Assembly: GCA_963837285.1 (NCBI GenBank)
Contig: CAWIMS010000003.1
Coordinates: 620,001-684,000 of the forward strand
Reading direction: 5' to 3'
Source of the DNA: Planosporangium sp963837285
GTDB lineage: Bacteria; Actinomycetota; Actinomycetes; Mycobacteriales; Micromonosporaceae
DNA: 64,000 bases
In this document: piece by piece, positions 1 to 9,385 of the stretch
Layout: each line of letters begins with the position of its first letter
How positions within the stretch are numbered: position 1 is the stretch's first letter
Translations under genes and position numbers: made by a program
Notes under the pieces: model-generated
Seen by the model: the letters and a program-made list of their open reading frames with translations, nothing else
What the model was told of the DNA's origin: nothing
Database searches by the model: none

Positions 1-1
1 C

Positions 2-2002
2 GTCACGGGCAACCGGAAGGTCGCCTCCGTGGAGGCCAGCTTCGGTCTCGGCGAGGCCCTGGTCTCCGGCCTGGTGAACCCGGACGTCTACACGGTGCGC
101 GACGGCGAGGTCGTCACCAAGGCGGTCGGCACCAAGCAGCGCGCCATCCTCGCCGCGCCGGCTGGCGGGACGCGCGACGTGGTGATCGAGCCCGCGCGGC
201 AGCAGCGGCCGGCACTGACGGATGTGCAGGTCGTGCGGCTCGTGCAGCTCGGCCGGCGGATCGAAGCGCACTTCGGCCGGCCCCAGGACATCGAATGGTG
301 CCTGGTCGAGGACGGCTTCCAGATCGTCCAGAGCCGGCCGATCACCACGCTGTTCCCCATCCCCGAGACCGGCGACCAGGAGAACCACGTCTATCTGTCC
401 GTCGGCCATCAGCAGATGATGACCGACCCCATGAAGCCCCTGGGGCTCTCCTTCTGGCAGATGACGACCCCCGCGCCCATGGCTGAGGCCGGCGGCCGCC
501 TGTTCGTCGACGTCACCCAGAGGCTGGCCTCGCCGACGAGCCGCGCCGGCCTCCTGGAGGTGGCGGGGAAATCCGATCCGCTGACCGGGGACGCGCTGCA
601 GACCATCCTCGATCGCGACGGCTTCATCCGGCCGCTGCCTGGCGGGGATCCGCCCAGGCCACTGCTCGGCGGCCCGCCAGCCCCGATCGAGACCGATCCG
701 GCCATCGTCACCGAGCTGATCGGGCGCAGCGAGGCATCCATCGCCGCGTCGGAACGCGACATCCGCACGAAGTCGGGAGTGCCGTTGCTCGACTTCATCC
801 GGACGGACATCCAGGAGCTGAGGCGGATCCTGTTCGATCCGCAGAGCCATCAGGTGTTCATGTCGGCGATGGAGGCCACGTGGTGGCTCAACGAGCAGAT
901 GGAGGCGTGGCTGGGCGAGAAGAACGCGGCGGACACGCTCACCCAGTCCGTGCCCTACAACGTCACGTCGGAGATGGGGCTGGCGCTCCTGGGCGTCGCT
1001 GACGTGATCCGCCCGTATCCGGAGGTGGTGGCGTTTCTGCAGCACGTCGAGGACGAGGGCTTCCTGGACGAGCTGCCCAAGGTCACGGGCGGGCGGGAAG
1101 CGCGAGATGCCATCGAGGCCTGGCTCGACAAGTACGGCATGCGCTGCGTCGGCGAGATCGACATCACGCGGCCGCGGTGGAGTGAACGCCCCTCCACGCT
1201 CGTGCCGATGATCCTCGGCAACGTCAAGAACTTCGAGCCGGGGGCCGGCGAACGGCGCTTCGAGCAAGGGCGGCAGGAGGCCGGGAAGAAGGAGCAGGAA
1301 CTGCTGGAGCGCTTGCTGGCCCTGCCGGACGGGGAGCGCAAGGCCGACGAGACGAAGCGGATGATCGACCGGGTCCGGACCTTCATCGGGTACCGGGAGT
1401 ATCCGAAGTACGGCATGGTCAGCCGCTACTTCGTGTACAAGAAGGCCTTGTTGGAGGAAGCCGAGCGCCTCGTGCGGGCCCACGTACTTCGTGCGAAGGA
1501 CGACATCTTCTACCTCACGTTCCAGGAGCTTCACGACGTCGTGCGCACCAACCGCGTGGATGACCAGCTCATCGCCCGGCGCAAGGACGCGTTCAGGTCG
1601 TATCAAGCGCTCACGCCGCCCCGGGTGCTCACGTCGGACGGCGAGGCCATCACCGGGGCGTACCGGCGCGACGACATGCCGGCCGGCGCGCTGATCGGCC
1701 TACCGGTCTCCGCCGGGACCGTCGAAGGGCGGGCCCGCGTCATCCTGGACATGGCACGGGCCGATCTCGAACCGGGCGACATCCTCGTCACGGCCCACAC
1801 GGACCCCAGCTGGACGCCCCTCTTTGTCGCCGTCGCGGGCTTGGTGACGGAGGTCGGAGGATTGATGACCCACGGCGCGGTGATCGCACGGGAGTACGGA
1901 TTGCCGGCCGTCGTCGGTGTGGTCGATGCCACCCGACTGATCCCCGATGGGCAGCGGATCCGCGTGCACGGAACCGACGGGTACGTCGAGATTCTGCCGT
2001 AG
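2..2002 (+). CDS. rph: Rifampin phosphotransferase, 5'-truncated by window edge
   Basis: The frame is open from base 2 and ends at TAG, giving 666 visible residues. The family (PEP-synthase-like, usually about 865 aa) transfers the beta-phosphate of ATP to rifamycin and inactivates it. What is seen: the end of the ATP-grasp domain, the rifampin-binding middle domain with the family signature VGHQQMMTDPMKPLG, and the C-terminal swivelling domain with the phospho-carrier histidine in MTHGAVIAREYG. The first roughly 200 residues lie outside the window. A general PEP/pyruvate dikinase is less likely because the middle domain is of the rifampin-binding type. The next gene converges on it. Its promoter is not in view. 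Confidence 0.88.
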   Translation, partial: VTGNRKVASVEASFGLGEALVSGLVNPDVYTVRDGEVVTKAVGTKQRAILAAPAGGTRDVVIEPARQQRPALTDVQVVRLVQLGRRIEAHFGRPQDIEWCLVEDGFQIVQSRPITTLFPIPETGDQENHVYLSVGHQQMMTDPMKPLGLSFWQMTTPAPMAEAGGRLFVDVTQRLASPTSRAGLLEVAGKSDPLTGDALQTILDRDGFIRPLPGGDPPRPLLGGPPAPIETDPAIVTELIGRSEASIAASERDIRTKSGVPLLDFIRTDIQELRRILFDPQSHQVFMSAMEATWWLNEQMEAWLGEKNAADTLTQSVPYNVTSEMGLALLGVADVIRPYPEVVAFLQHVEDEGFLDELPKVTGGREARDAIEAWLDKYGMRCVGEIDITRPRWSERPSTLVPMILGNVKNFEPGAGERRFEQGRQEAGKKEQELLERLLALPDGERKADETKRMIDRVRTFIGYREYPKYGMVSRYFVYKKALLEEAERLVRAHVLRAKDDIFYLTFQELHDVVRTNRVDDQLIARRKDAFRSYQALTPPRVLTSDGEAITGAYRRDDMPAGALIGLPVSAGTVEGRARVILDMARADLEPGDILVTAHTDPSWTPLFVAVAGLVTEVGGLMTHGAVIAREYGLPAVVGVVDATRLIPDGQRIRVHGTDGYVEILP

Positions 2003-2028
2003 CGGGGCTACCGGTGAGCGTTTGGTAC

Positions 2029-2472
2029 TCAGGCGCCGGCAGCTCGGCGAGTCGCGATGACGACCGGGTTGTCCGGCATGTCGGCCCAGGCGATCTCGAA
2101 GTAGTTTCCCTCCGGGTCGCAGAGATAGGCGGAGCGTCCGGCGAAGAACTCGGCGTCAACGGGTTCCTTGGTGACACGGGCGCCGGCGGCACGCATCTGC
2201 TCGGTGAGCCGGTCAACCCCATCGGCGCTATCGACCTGAACGCCGATGGTGAACCGGATGCCGCCGGTGCCCGGTTCGGGTTCGGCGTTCCCGTCGCGGG
2301 CGAGCTTCGCGAGCGGGAACAAGGCTAGGACAATGCCGCGGAGTCCGAAGGCCACGAAGTCGCCGTCGTCCATGACCTGCGTCCAGCCCAGCGCGCGGTA
2401 GAAGTCCCGCAGCCTGGGGAGATCACGCGCGCCAAGAGTGATCAGGTTCGCCAGTGGAGCGGAGGTGTTCAT
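2029..2472 (-). CDS. VOC family protein (glyoxalase/bleomycin-resistance fold)
   Basis: A 147-residue single-domain VOC protein. The N-terminal beta-alpha-beta motif (LITLGARDLPRLRDFYRALG) and the C-terminal metal-site strand (YLCDPEGNYFEIAWAD) are clear; the glutamate in NYFEIA is the usual metal ligand. Such proteins include glyoxalases, fosfomycin/bleomycin resistance proteins and dioxygenases, and nothing here decides between them. An upstream in-frame GTG/ATG exists at 2502-2505, but the start at 2472 matches the beginning of the fold. It converges on rph with 26 bases between the stops, too short for an obvious terminator. Substrate unknown. Confidence 0.8.
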   Translation of the reverse strand: MNTSAPLANLITLGARDLPRLRDFYRALGWTQVMDDGDFVAFGLRGIVLALFPLAKLARDGNAEPEPGTGGIRFTIGVQVDSADGVDRLTEQMRAAGARVTKEPVDAEFFAGRSAYLCDPEGNYFEIAWADMPDNPVVIATRRAAGA

Positions 2473-2554
2473 GACGTCGAGTATGGTCTTGATCCACACC
2501 ATCATGTTTCAAAGCCCCCGCGCGCGGGACATCGAAGCACCTGTCGGTTTCTGA

Positions 2555-2737
2555 GACCGCTTCGCCCGGCTGTGGGTAAGCGAGTGCATCATCACGTACG
2601 ACGGCGCGCCCACCTATTCAGTCAGCATCATGGAGTTCACTGACGAGCACGTGGTGCACGAGGCACAGTATTTCGCGGACCCCTTTCGTGCGCCCGCATG
2701 GCGCGCCGCACTCGCAGAGCCGATACCACCGAGCTGA
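2555..2737 (+). pseudogene. C-terminal remnant of a SnoaL/NTF2-like protein
   Basis: This short open stretch follows an in-frame TGA at 2552 and has no start codon of its own. It translates to the typical end of actinobacterial SnoaL-like polyketide cyclase/NTF2 proteins (VSIMEFTDEHVVHEAQYFAD, then PFRAPAWR). Only about 60 of the usual 130-150 residues remain, so it is a gene fragment. It lies between VOC and the sigma factor gene and suggests that a larger neighbour was lost here. The opposite-strand frames have no recognisable content. Confidence 0.7.
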
Positions 2738-2756
2738 CCTGGCCGCGCTGGAGAAG

Positions 2757-3995
2757 TCAGCCCAGCGCGGCCGCCTTGCGCAGCAGCACTGAGCGTTCGC
2801 GCTGGTTGGTGCACAGCCGGGCGGCCAGCTCCAGCTCGGCGCGCGCCTCCGGTCGCCGGCCGAGGCGGGCCAGCAGCTCACCGCGTACGGTCGGCACCAG
2901 ATGCGAGCCGGGGAGCCGGTCCAAGGCGATCAGCTCGTCCACGATGGCCAGGGCTTGCGCCGGACCCGAGGCCATGGCCACGGCGACGGCCCGGTTGAGC
3001 TCGACCACCGGCGAGGGCGCGACCCGGCCGAGCGCCTCGTAGAGCACCACGATCCGGTCCCAGTCGGTCGCCTCGACCGAGGGCGCCGACGCGTGGGCGG
3101 CGGCGATAGCAGCCTGCAGGCCGTAGGGGCCGAGGCCGCGAGTCGATGCCCGAGTCGATGCCTTGGCCAGCGCGGCCAGCCCACGGCGGATCGCCGAGAA
3201 GTCCCACCGCCGCCGGTCCTGGTCCTCCAGCAGGATCGGCGAACCGTCCGGGCCGGTCCGGGCCGGGAAGCGCGCGGCCGTCAGCTCGCACAGCGCGAGC
3301 AGGCCGTGCACCTCCGGCTCGTCGGGCTGCAGCGCGGCCAGCGTGCGGGCCAGCCGGATCGCCTCGTACGCGACGTCGGGGCGTAGCAGCCGGTCGCCCG
3401 ACGTGGCCGTCGACCCCTCGGTGAAGATCACGTAGACGACGCTGAGCACGCCGCCCAGCCGTTCCCGGCGCTCATCGGCCGGCGGCAGCTCGAACGGCAC
3501 CCCGGCCGCCGCGATCGTCTTCTTCGCCCGGGTGATGCGGGCCTGCACGGTCGGCACGGGTACCAGGAACGCGCGGGCGATCTGTTCGCTGGACAGGCCG
3601 CCGACCACGCGCAGGGTCAGCGCCACCCGGGCCTCTGGGGAGAGCACCGGGTGGCAGCTGACGAACATCAGCGCCAGGATGTCGTCGTCGATCCGGTCGG
3701 GGTCGATGTCCTCATCGACCGCCGAGTCGACCATCGGGTCGGCCGCCAGCAAGGCGTACCGGTCCTGCAGGGCGGCCCGGCGGCGGATCGCGTCGATCGC
3801 CCGCCGCCGGGCCGTGGCCATCAGCCAGCCGGCCGGATTGGCCGGAGAGGCAAGCGGCCACGACACCAGCGCCTCGGCCACCGCCTCCTGGGCCGCGTCC
3901 TCGGCCAGCCCGAAATCGCCGGTGAACCGGGTCAGCGCGGCGACGATCCGCGCCGACTCGATCCGCCAGACGGCCTCGACGTCGGCCGTACCCAT
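2757..3995 (-). CDS. ECF sigma factor, ECF42-type with C-terminal TPR-like extension
   Basis: A 412-residue extracytoplasmic-function sigma factor. Region 2 (about 10-75, AEDAAQEAVAEAL) and region 4 (about 115-170, GGLSSEQIARAFLVPVPTVQ) are followed by a long helical C-terminal extension, as in group ECF42, whose members regulate DGPF/YCII-type genes. The ATG at 3995 shares one base with a TGA in the third reading frame, the natural stop of the upstream DGPF gene, so the pair was translationally coupled. A continuous frame through to 4319 exists only because the DGPF gene is frameshifted; I treat it as two genes. No anti-sigma gene is adjacent, which is normal for this group. Confidence 0.88.
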   Translation of the reverse strand: MGTADVEAVWRIESARIVAALTRFTGDFGLAEDAAQEAVAEALVSWPLASPANPAGWLMATARRRAIDAIRRRAALQDRYALLAADPMVDSAVDEDIDPDRIDDDILALMFVSCHPVLSPEARVALTLRVVGGLSSEQIARAFLVPVPTVQARITRAKKTIAAAGVPFELPPADERRERLGGVLSVVYVIFTEGSTATSGDRLLRPDVAYEAIRLARTLAALQPDEPEVHGLLALCELTAARFPARTGPDGSPILLEDQDRRRWDFSAIRRGLAALAKASTRASTRGLGPYGLQAAIAAAHASAPSVEATDWDRIVVLYEALGRVAPSPVVELNRAVAVAMASGPAQALAIVDELIALDRLPGSHLVPTVRGELLARLGRRPEARAELELAARLCTNQRERSVLLRKAAALG

Positions 3996-4392
3996 CAGAT
4001 CCGGCGTTCCTCGACGGTCCCCTCGTTGTCCTGCGGCGATCTCGTCGTCCCCGGGCACCCGCCGGACCTCGATCTTGGACCCGGGGGCCGCCGGGACCCG
4101 CTTGGCCCACTCGACCGCCTCCTGCTTCGAGGCGACATCGAGCAGGAAGAAGCCCCCGAACAGTTCCTTGGTCTCCCCGTACGGCCCGTCCGTGACCACC
4201 GGGGCCTCGCCGCTGAAGTCGACCACGACGCCCTGGCCCGGATCGTCCAGCCCTTCGGCCGCGAGGAGAACGCCGGCCTTGATCATCTCCTCGATGAACT
4301 GGCGGGTCGTGGCCATCATCTCCTCGATCGTTGGCCATCATGGCCGCGTTCGACTCATCGGTACCCCGCATGATCAGCATGTACTTCGACAT
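3995..4392 (-). pseudogene. DGPF/YCII-related protein, two frameshifts
   Basis: The gene begins MSKYMLIMRGTDESNAAMMA at the ATG at 4392, six bases after GAGGAG. Near 4321-4332 the homology moves to another frame (EEMMATTRQFIEEMIKAG), which carries the core motif VTDGPYGETKELFGGFFLLD. Near 4031-4038 it moves again to the frame QDNEGTVEERRI, ending in TGA at 3997-3995. Repairing both shifts gives a normal protein of about 130 aa. DGPF proteins are small and cytoplasmic, of unknown reaction, and are the standard partners of ECF42 sigma factors. Either the gene is broken or two short indels are sequence errors. Confidence 0.75.
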
Positions 4393-4440
4393 CACATTCT
4401 CCTCGTCCGGCAGGGCCGCCTCTCGGCCCTCGCACCCACA

Positions 4441-4468
4441 GGTCGAACGAGCGGCCCGCGGATCGACA
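4441..4468 (-). promoter_or_regulatory. ECF42-type promoter of the DGPF-sigma operon
   Basis: On the minus strand TGTCGA (4468-4463) is followed after 17 bases by CGAC (4445-4442). This matches the motif known for ECF42 sigma factors (TGTCGA at -35, CG[A/T]C at -10). The spacing leaves a leader of about 40 bases before the start at 4392. It suggests autoregulation. The same motif is found before a second DGPF gene at 48.4 kb. Confidence 0.65.
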
Positions 4469-4891
4469 CGGCCCCGGAGAAATCTCTCGCCGCGACGCAG
4501 CCGAATCCGTCCGACCCGCGTTGCGCCCGTCAGACCTGGCCCTAAGCGATGGCTGACGCGGACGCCATGCTGATCAGAAAGCTTATCGTCGCAGCTTTGG
4601 GAAGTTCGCTCGGAGCCCCGAGCACCTTCAGTGCGCCCGTTTCAGGAGCTGACAATTACCACCATCCGGCCTCGTGGGCGCGCACGTCGAGCAGCAGCCC
4701 TGGCGCCACAGTGGAGTGTCGGTGTCAACGGTACGGTAGCCGCGACGTTGGTGAGGGCGAGGTCGGCCGCTGCCGTCAGCCGATACGACTTGCGCTCGTG
4801 CCGACACCGGACCGTCAGTTCGGTAACGGACGGCCTGTGTTAGGTGTGGGTATCGGCAGACACTGTCGAATCAATCAGCAGGACCTATTGA
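4469..4891. other. Intergenic region, no gene recognised
   Basis: About 420 bases between the sigma operon promoter and the NUDIX stop. Open frames exist on both strands, but none gives a recognisable protein. The part near 4780-4890 is less GC-rich than the flanks and may be a relic. I found no clear hairpin or repeat. Confidence 0.5.
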
Positions 4892-5428
4892 TCAACTGAG
4901 CGAACCGTCGGCGGGCCGCCCGTCATGCAGGTATCCCGTTCCTCGGTCCGCCAGCGCACGCAGCGCTGCCTCCACTCGTCGCCACACATACGGCCTAAGC
5001 AGTTCGCTTGCATCTTCTAGCGCGCAGAACCGGTACTCGTTCAGCTCGCCGTCCCGCAGCGTGATCCGGCCCCGCAGGGCCTCGCCGAGGACGCCGCCGT
5101 CGAAGATGAACATGAGGCTATCGTCCCAGGGGCCGTGAGGGGCCACCCAGTCAATCACCAGGGGCCGCCCGCCCAGGTACTCGAGGCCCAGCTCCTCCCT
5201 GACCTCGCGCCGGGCGCAGTCAAGGGGCGGCTCGTTGGCCTCGGCCATGCCGCCCGGCAGGTCCCAGTCGGGCTTGTAGCGCGGATCAACAAGCAGGATG
5301 CCGCCGGCGTCGTCACGAAACAGGACATCAGCGCCGACACGCTTGCGGGCCTGCTTGCGGTTGCCCTCGGCCAAATAGGCTTGCCAGGCCTCAGGATCAC
5401 GCTGGTAGAGCGGTAGGTCAGAGGTCAC
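4892..5428 (-). CDS. NUDIX hydrolase
   Basis: A 178-residue protein with a complete NUDIX box at about 60-82 (GGMAEANEPPLDCARREVRE followed by ELGL), containing the REVREEL metal-binding core. NUDIX enzymes hydrolyse nucleoside diphosphates linked to another group; the substrate cannot be told from sequence. The GTG start at 5428 overlaps the TGA of the upstream regulator pseudogene in a GTGA arrangement, so translation was coupled to it. This regulator-NUDIX pairing is common in actinomycetes. The catalytic motif is intact, so the protein may still work if transcription continues through the broken upstream gene. Confidence 0.85.
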   Translation of the reverse strand: MTSDLPLYQRDPEAWQAYLAEGNRKQARKRVGADVLFRDDAGGILLVDPRYKPDWDLPGGMAEANEPPLDCARREVREELGLEYLGGRPLVIDWVAPHGPWDDSLMFIFDGGVLGEALRGRITLRDGELNEYRFCALEDASELLRPYVWRRVEAALRALADRGTGYLHDGRPADGSLS

Positions 5429-6196
5429 GGTGCTGCCGGCCCGTTCGGGTGGGAGTCAGTTGACGGTAGCCAGCGGGCGAGCCACCTCCGTTCCCGCAGC
5501 TCCTCGTGCAAGCAGTCCAGGAAGGCGGCCACCTCGCGGGACCGTTCGTACGGCGCGAACCGCTCGGCCAGGTCCTCGAATTGGCGCACGACCAGGTACG
5601 AGCCGAGGGTGCGGGTAGCGTCAAGGACGTCGTAGGCCACGGCGCAGGCTTCGTCCGGCCGGCCTTGGGCGATCAGGATGGAGATCAACATGAGCTGGGC
5701 GAACGCTCGACTGCGGGCGCGTTCGCGGGGCAGCTGCGGCAAAGTAGAGACAGGGCCGGCCGCAGGAAGCGTGGCTTCGGTACTGAGCGGCCGACGGTAC
5801 GCGCGGATCTCGTCGGCGGGCAGCCGGAACCACAACAGGTGTTCCGGGATGCCGAGCAACTGCGCCCGGGCGGTCCAGGTGGACGGTCGGCGGCCCGTTC
5901 TCGATCCGGCTGAGCTGCGACTGCGTGATGCCGAACCAGCGCGCCATGACGTCCTGGGCTAGTGGACGTGGACCGTGATGAGGGTGGCAGCGATACGCCC
6001 GCTGCACGCGGCCGAAATGGCGGCCGGCCAAGGCAGCCCGCACTTCCCGGTGATCCCAGAACTCGGCTGGCAAGGACGGCGGGCGCATAAGCCGCTCGCG
6101 GTCCTTCTTCCGGCCGGCCGCGCAGCGGCCGGTGCGGTTGTCGGTAGCCAGGCGCGTACCGCAAGAACATAGGTGTCCCGCGTTCGCCGAGGCCAT
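5425..6196 (-). pseudogene. XRE-family regulator, frameshifted and internally deleted
   Basis: The N-terminal part starts at the ATG at 6196 and has a CxC...C zinc-finger-like start followed by a helix-turn-helix (ARWFGITQSQLSRIENG). At about 5875-5885 homology shifts frame to LAQWAQLLGIPEHLLWFRLP in place of the out-of-frame PGAVARHPG. The remainder lacks most of the expected middle TPR-like region and jumps to the family's C-terminal end (FLDCLHEELRERRWL). Relatives are about 400 aa; only about 250 codons remain. Both a frameshift and an internal deletion therefore argue for real decay. It precedes and overlaps the NUDIX gene. Confidence 0.72.
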
Positions 6197-6487
6197 AATC
6201 CCGCCTTGATTCAAAACGGATGTCCTGAGTACGGGGCAGTGTACCGGGCGGGTGATGATCACGCCGATTGACATGACGATCTTGCATAGGGCGCATGCAT
6301 TCATCGACATGAGCGCGATCTGGCAAATGACGATCCTGGCGGTACGGCATCGGGACGGGTGTTCGGATACTGCGATTTGGAAGCCGTGTCCTGCGAGACC
6401 TGCGCTCCCGCCTGATCGGGGACATGTGGTCGCAAGCCCCGCCCGTCTCGGTGCAGGCCGAACAACCCACCCCGAGGAGGGTCAGCA

Positions 6488-6643
6488 GTGGCCGGCAGCG
6501 GCGCACCCATCGCGCACCCGACGGCGGAACTCTCAGACAATTACCCGGTCGATCTCGAAACCATCCGCGGGGACTGGCCGACTGGCGCTTCTGTCGTAAC
6601 TGTCACGGGCGGTTTCCGTGCCGTCTGGCGCGCTGGGGCGTAG
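6488..6643 (+). CDS. Small hypothetical protein, possibly frameshifted
   Basis: A 51-codon frame with a GTG start seven bases after a strong GAGGAGG (6474-6480), the best reason to believe it is translated. The sequence includes LSDNYPVDLETIRGDWP and ends VWRAGA. Just after the stop the adjacent frame reads GVGVLQAAGWTSTHMAQLVQ up to a stop at 6720, which looks like a natural continuation. The original protein may therefore have been about 76 aa with a single-base shift near 6640. No function is recognised. Confidence 0.4.
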   Translation: MAGSGAPIAHPTAELSDNYPVDLETIRGDWPTGASVVTVTGGFRAVWRAGA

Positions 6644-6720
6644 GCGTGCTGCAAGCGGCCGGGTGGACCAGTACCCACATGGCCCAACTGGTGCAGCGGG
6701 CGGAGGCGCCATGGGTGTGA

Positions 6721-7159
6721 TCGTGTAGGTTCGCGTTCTTGTTGTCGCCGGGCATCAGTGCTGGCTTGGGGTGACGCGTTGTTGGTAGGCGGTTTGGCGC
6801 GGACTTCCTTGTCAAGGATTGTCGATTCCTTCAGCGGCGGCGTTGTGGCAGCCGGGGTCCACGGTCGCTGGGCAGGGTTGATGGGGGGTTGATGGAAGCG
6901 TTGCGGCCGGGGTTGGGGCGGCGTTACCGGCGGGTGGAGATCCGCTATCCGGCGAGGAGGCGTCCGTCCACCGTGGGGGTTTGGCGGGCGCGGCGGTGTC
7001 CTGCCGGCGCAGGTGTGGCGGTGTCATGGCAGGCGCGGCAGGCGGCAGCGTGACAACGACGGTGCGTCAGTTCACTCGGGCTGCGTGAGGTGGTGCGGAG
7101 CCGTCGACGGCGCGGTCGCCGGTCTCATCGGGCGCTGTGGCTGGTGATGGTGGGGCTGT
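6721..7159. other. Intergenic region, no gene recognised
   Basis: About 440 bases rich in short G runs between the small gene and the kinase stop. No frame has recognisable protein content on either strand, and no ribosome binding site or strong hairpin was found. It may be degenerate sequence. Confidence 0.45.
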
Positions 7160-9100
7160 TCAGCGGCGATTTGGGCGCGGCGATGTGGTGGTGGGGCTGG
7201 GCGCCGTGTTCAGCACGCGGTGGATGGTGTGTAGCAGTTCGCCTGCGGTGAAGGGTTTCTGGATTAGGGGGGTGTCGGCTTGGAGGATGTGTTGGGCGGT
7301 GAGGATTCCATCGCTGTAGCCGGACATGAAGATGACGGGTAGGTGGGGGTGGTGTTGGCGCATTCGGTGGGCGAGATCGCGGCCGGACATCTCGGGCATG
7401 ATGACGTCGGTGAGTAGCAGGTCTGGGGGGTGGTCACCGACGAGGTCCAGGGCGATCGGTCCGCGGTCGGCGGCCAGGACGGTGTAGCCATGGTGTTGCA
7501 GGATTCGGGTGACCATGTCTCGCACGGCGTCCTCGTCTTCCACGACGAGTACGCGTTGGCCGTGTCCGTGTGGTGGTTGTTCGTTGGTGGGTGTGGTGGG
7601 GGTGGCGGCGGGTTGGTCGATGGCGGGGAGGTAGACGCGCATGGTGGTGCCGACGCCGGGCTCGGTGTAGACCTGGATGGCGCCGTCGGCGTCGGTGATG
7701 ACGCCGTAAGCGGTGGCCAGGCCCAGGCCGACGCCTTTGTCTTTGGGTTTGGTGGTGAAGAACGGTTCGAAGACGCGGGCGGCCACGTCGCTGCTCATGC
7801 CGGTGCCGGTGTCGCTGACCAGTAGGCAGGCGTAGCGTCCTGGTGGCAGCGGTAGTTGCAGGTCACGTTGGTCGGTGTCGATGTCGGTCGGGGCGGCTTC
7901 GATGACGAGGGTGCCGCCGTCGGGCATCGCGTCGCGGGCGTTGAGGACCAGGTTGAGCAGGACTTGCTCGATCTGGCCGCGGTCGGCGCGCACGTGCAAC
8001 GGTTGCGCCGGGGTTTTGGTGATCAGTTCGATGTTCTCGCCGATGCTGCGGACTAGCAGGTCACGCGCGGCGATGATCAGTGTCGTCAGGTCGAGGTCCT
8101 CGATGCGGGTCGGTTCCCGGCGGGCGAAGACCAGCAACTGGCGGACCAGTGCTTGAGAGCGTTGGGCGGCGCCGCGGATGCGGTCCAGGTCGGCGGTGGC
8201 GTCGGGGTTGCTGCCGACGGTTTCGGTGAGGAACTCGGTGTAGTTGAGGATGACGGCGAGCATGTTGTTGAAATCGTGGGCGACGCCGCCGGCTAGTTGC
8301 CCGAGGCTTTCCAGCCGTTCGTTCTGGGCGGAGCGTTGCTGGAGTTGGTGTGCCAGCGCCTCGGCGTGTTTGCGTGCGGTGATGTCCCGGGCGATGGCGG
8401 AGGCGGCGACGACCCGGCCATTGGAATCTCGGACCGGGACGAGGTTGATCGACACCTCCAGTACGGTGCCGTCCTTGGCGACCCGTTGGGCCTCGTAGTA
8501 CCCGATGTGCTCGCCCTGGGCGACGCGATCCAGCAGGCCGGGTAGGGCGCTCGCCTCGGCCGAGGGCATGACCAGGGAGATGTGCTGGCCGATGGCTTCC
8601 TGGCGCGGGTAGCCATACATGCGTTGTGCGCCGTTGTTCCAGTCTTGGATGGTGCCGTCCAGCGATTCGATCACGATGGCCTCGTCGGAGGTGTCCAGGA
8701 CCGTGGCCAGCCGATCCCGAGCGGCGCGGTCCTGCGCGGCTGCCTGCAGGACGATCCGGAGACGGTAGGCCACGATCACGCTGACGGCGGTCACTACGGC
8801 AACCGCGGCCAGGGAGAGCACCCCCTCTGGGGTGGCCAAGAGGCCGTGTCTCCGGGAATTGGCGGCGACCAACAGCAGCGCGTAGCCGCCCACTGCGGTC
8901 ACGGCTCTGGGTCTTGCCGCGGCAGTGGCCAGACATGGTCCCACCGCGAATATCCTCAACAGCACCAACGAGGTCGGAAGCACTGGGTCCACCAATGCCA
9001 TCACGGTGATCAGCAGCACCGCCACCGCCACGGGCCACACCGGTGGAGCTCCTGGTAGGGATGCCAGGCCGGCGAGTCTGCGTCGCATCCGGTGCTCCAT
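7160..9100 (-). CDS. Hybrid sensor histidine kinase with receiver domain
   Basis: A 646-residue membrane sensor. The start at 9100 is chosen because GGGAGGTG lies seven bases upstream. Order: four to five hydrophobic helices (about 15-125), PAS domain (about 135-255, ending DITARKHAEAL), dimerisation/phosphoacceptor domain with the histidine in GGVAHDFNNMLAV, HATPase with N box NLVLNARDAM and G boxes DTGTGM and GVGLGLATAYG, then a C-terminal receiver domain with aspartate in LLTDVIMPEMSG and lysine in IQKPF. The layout resembles PAS-HisKA-HATPase-REC kinases that phosphorylate their own receiver. No separate response regulator or output gene is adjacent, so the output is unknown. Confidence 0.9.
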   Translation of the reverse strand: MEHRMRRRLAGLASLPGAPPVWPVAVAVLLITVMALVDPVLPTSLVLLRIFAVGPCLATAAARPRAVTAVGGYALLLVAANSRRHGLLATPEGVLSLAAVAVVTAVSVIVAYRLRIVLQAAAQDRAARDRLATVLDTSDEAIVIESLDGTIQDWNNGAQRMYGYPRQEAIGQHISLVMPSAEASALPGLLDRVAQGEHIGYYEAQRVAKDGTVLEVSINLVPVRDSNGRVVAASAIARDITARKHAEALAHQLQQRSAQNERLESLGQLAGGVAHDFNNMLAVILNYTEFLTETVGSNPDATADLDRIRGAAQRSQALVRQLLVFARREPTRIEDLDLTTLIIAARDLLVRSIGENIELITKTPAQPLHVRADRGQIEQVLLNLVLNARDAMPDGGTLVIEAAPTDIDTDQRDLQLPLPPGRYACLLVSDTGTGMSSDVAARVFEPFFTTKPKDKGVGLGLATAYGVITDADGAIQVYTEPGVGTTMRVYLPAIDQPAATPTTPTNEQPPHGHGQRVLVVEDEDAVRDMVTRILQHHGYTVLAADRGPIALDLVGDHPPDLLLTDVIMPEMSGRDLAHRMRQHHPHLPVIFMSGYSDGILTAQHILQADTPLIQKPFTAGELLHTIHRVLNTAPSPTTTSPRPNRR

Positions 9101-9385
9101 GCGTTCACCTCCCCGCCCGGGGTGGGCCACCAGTATGACGATAAAGTATTAACGCCATGTTTTGCCCCCATTTGAGGGACAGCGTTGGGCGGGCGCGGTG
9201 GGCGCGGATCACGGACCAGGCCGGTGCGGTTGGAGGAGCCGGTGCTGGTCCCAATGTCGGCGGCAGAACGGTCATCGGCGGTCGCTGCTCTCGCGCAGGT
9301 CCTCGCGGCGTCGTGGGTCAGGCAACAGGCCACCGACCGTCCAAGGTTCGCCGGGCCACGGTGATCGACCTGTTTTGTCGGTCGA

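Noticed and set aside
2757..4319. One 520-aa protein joining a DGPF domain to a sigma factor
   Set aside because: The N-terminus of the DGPF domain and its natural stop are both visible in other frames, so the fusion comes from two indels.
4780..4891. Possible DDE transposase fragment on the minus strand (VLLIDSTVS)
   Set aside because: Only nine residues resemble a transposase strand, stops interrupt the frame, and no terminal repeats are present.
6812..7027. Pro/Ala-rich minus-strand protein
   Set aside because: No ribosome binding site and random composition; it sits in low-complexity G-rich DNA.
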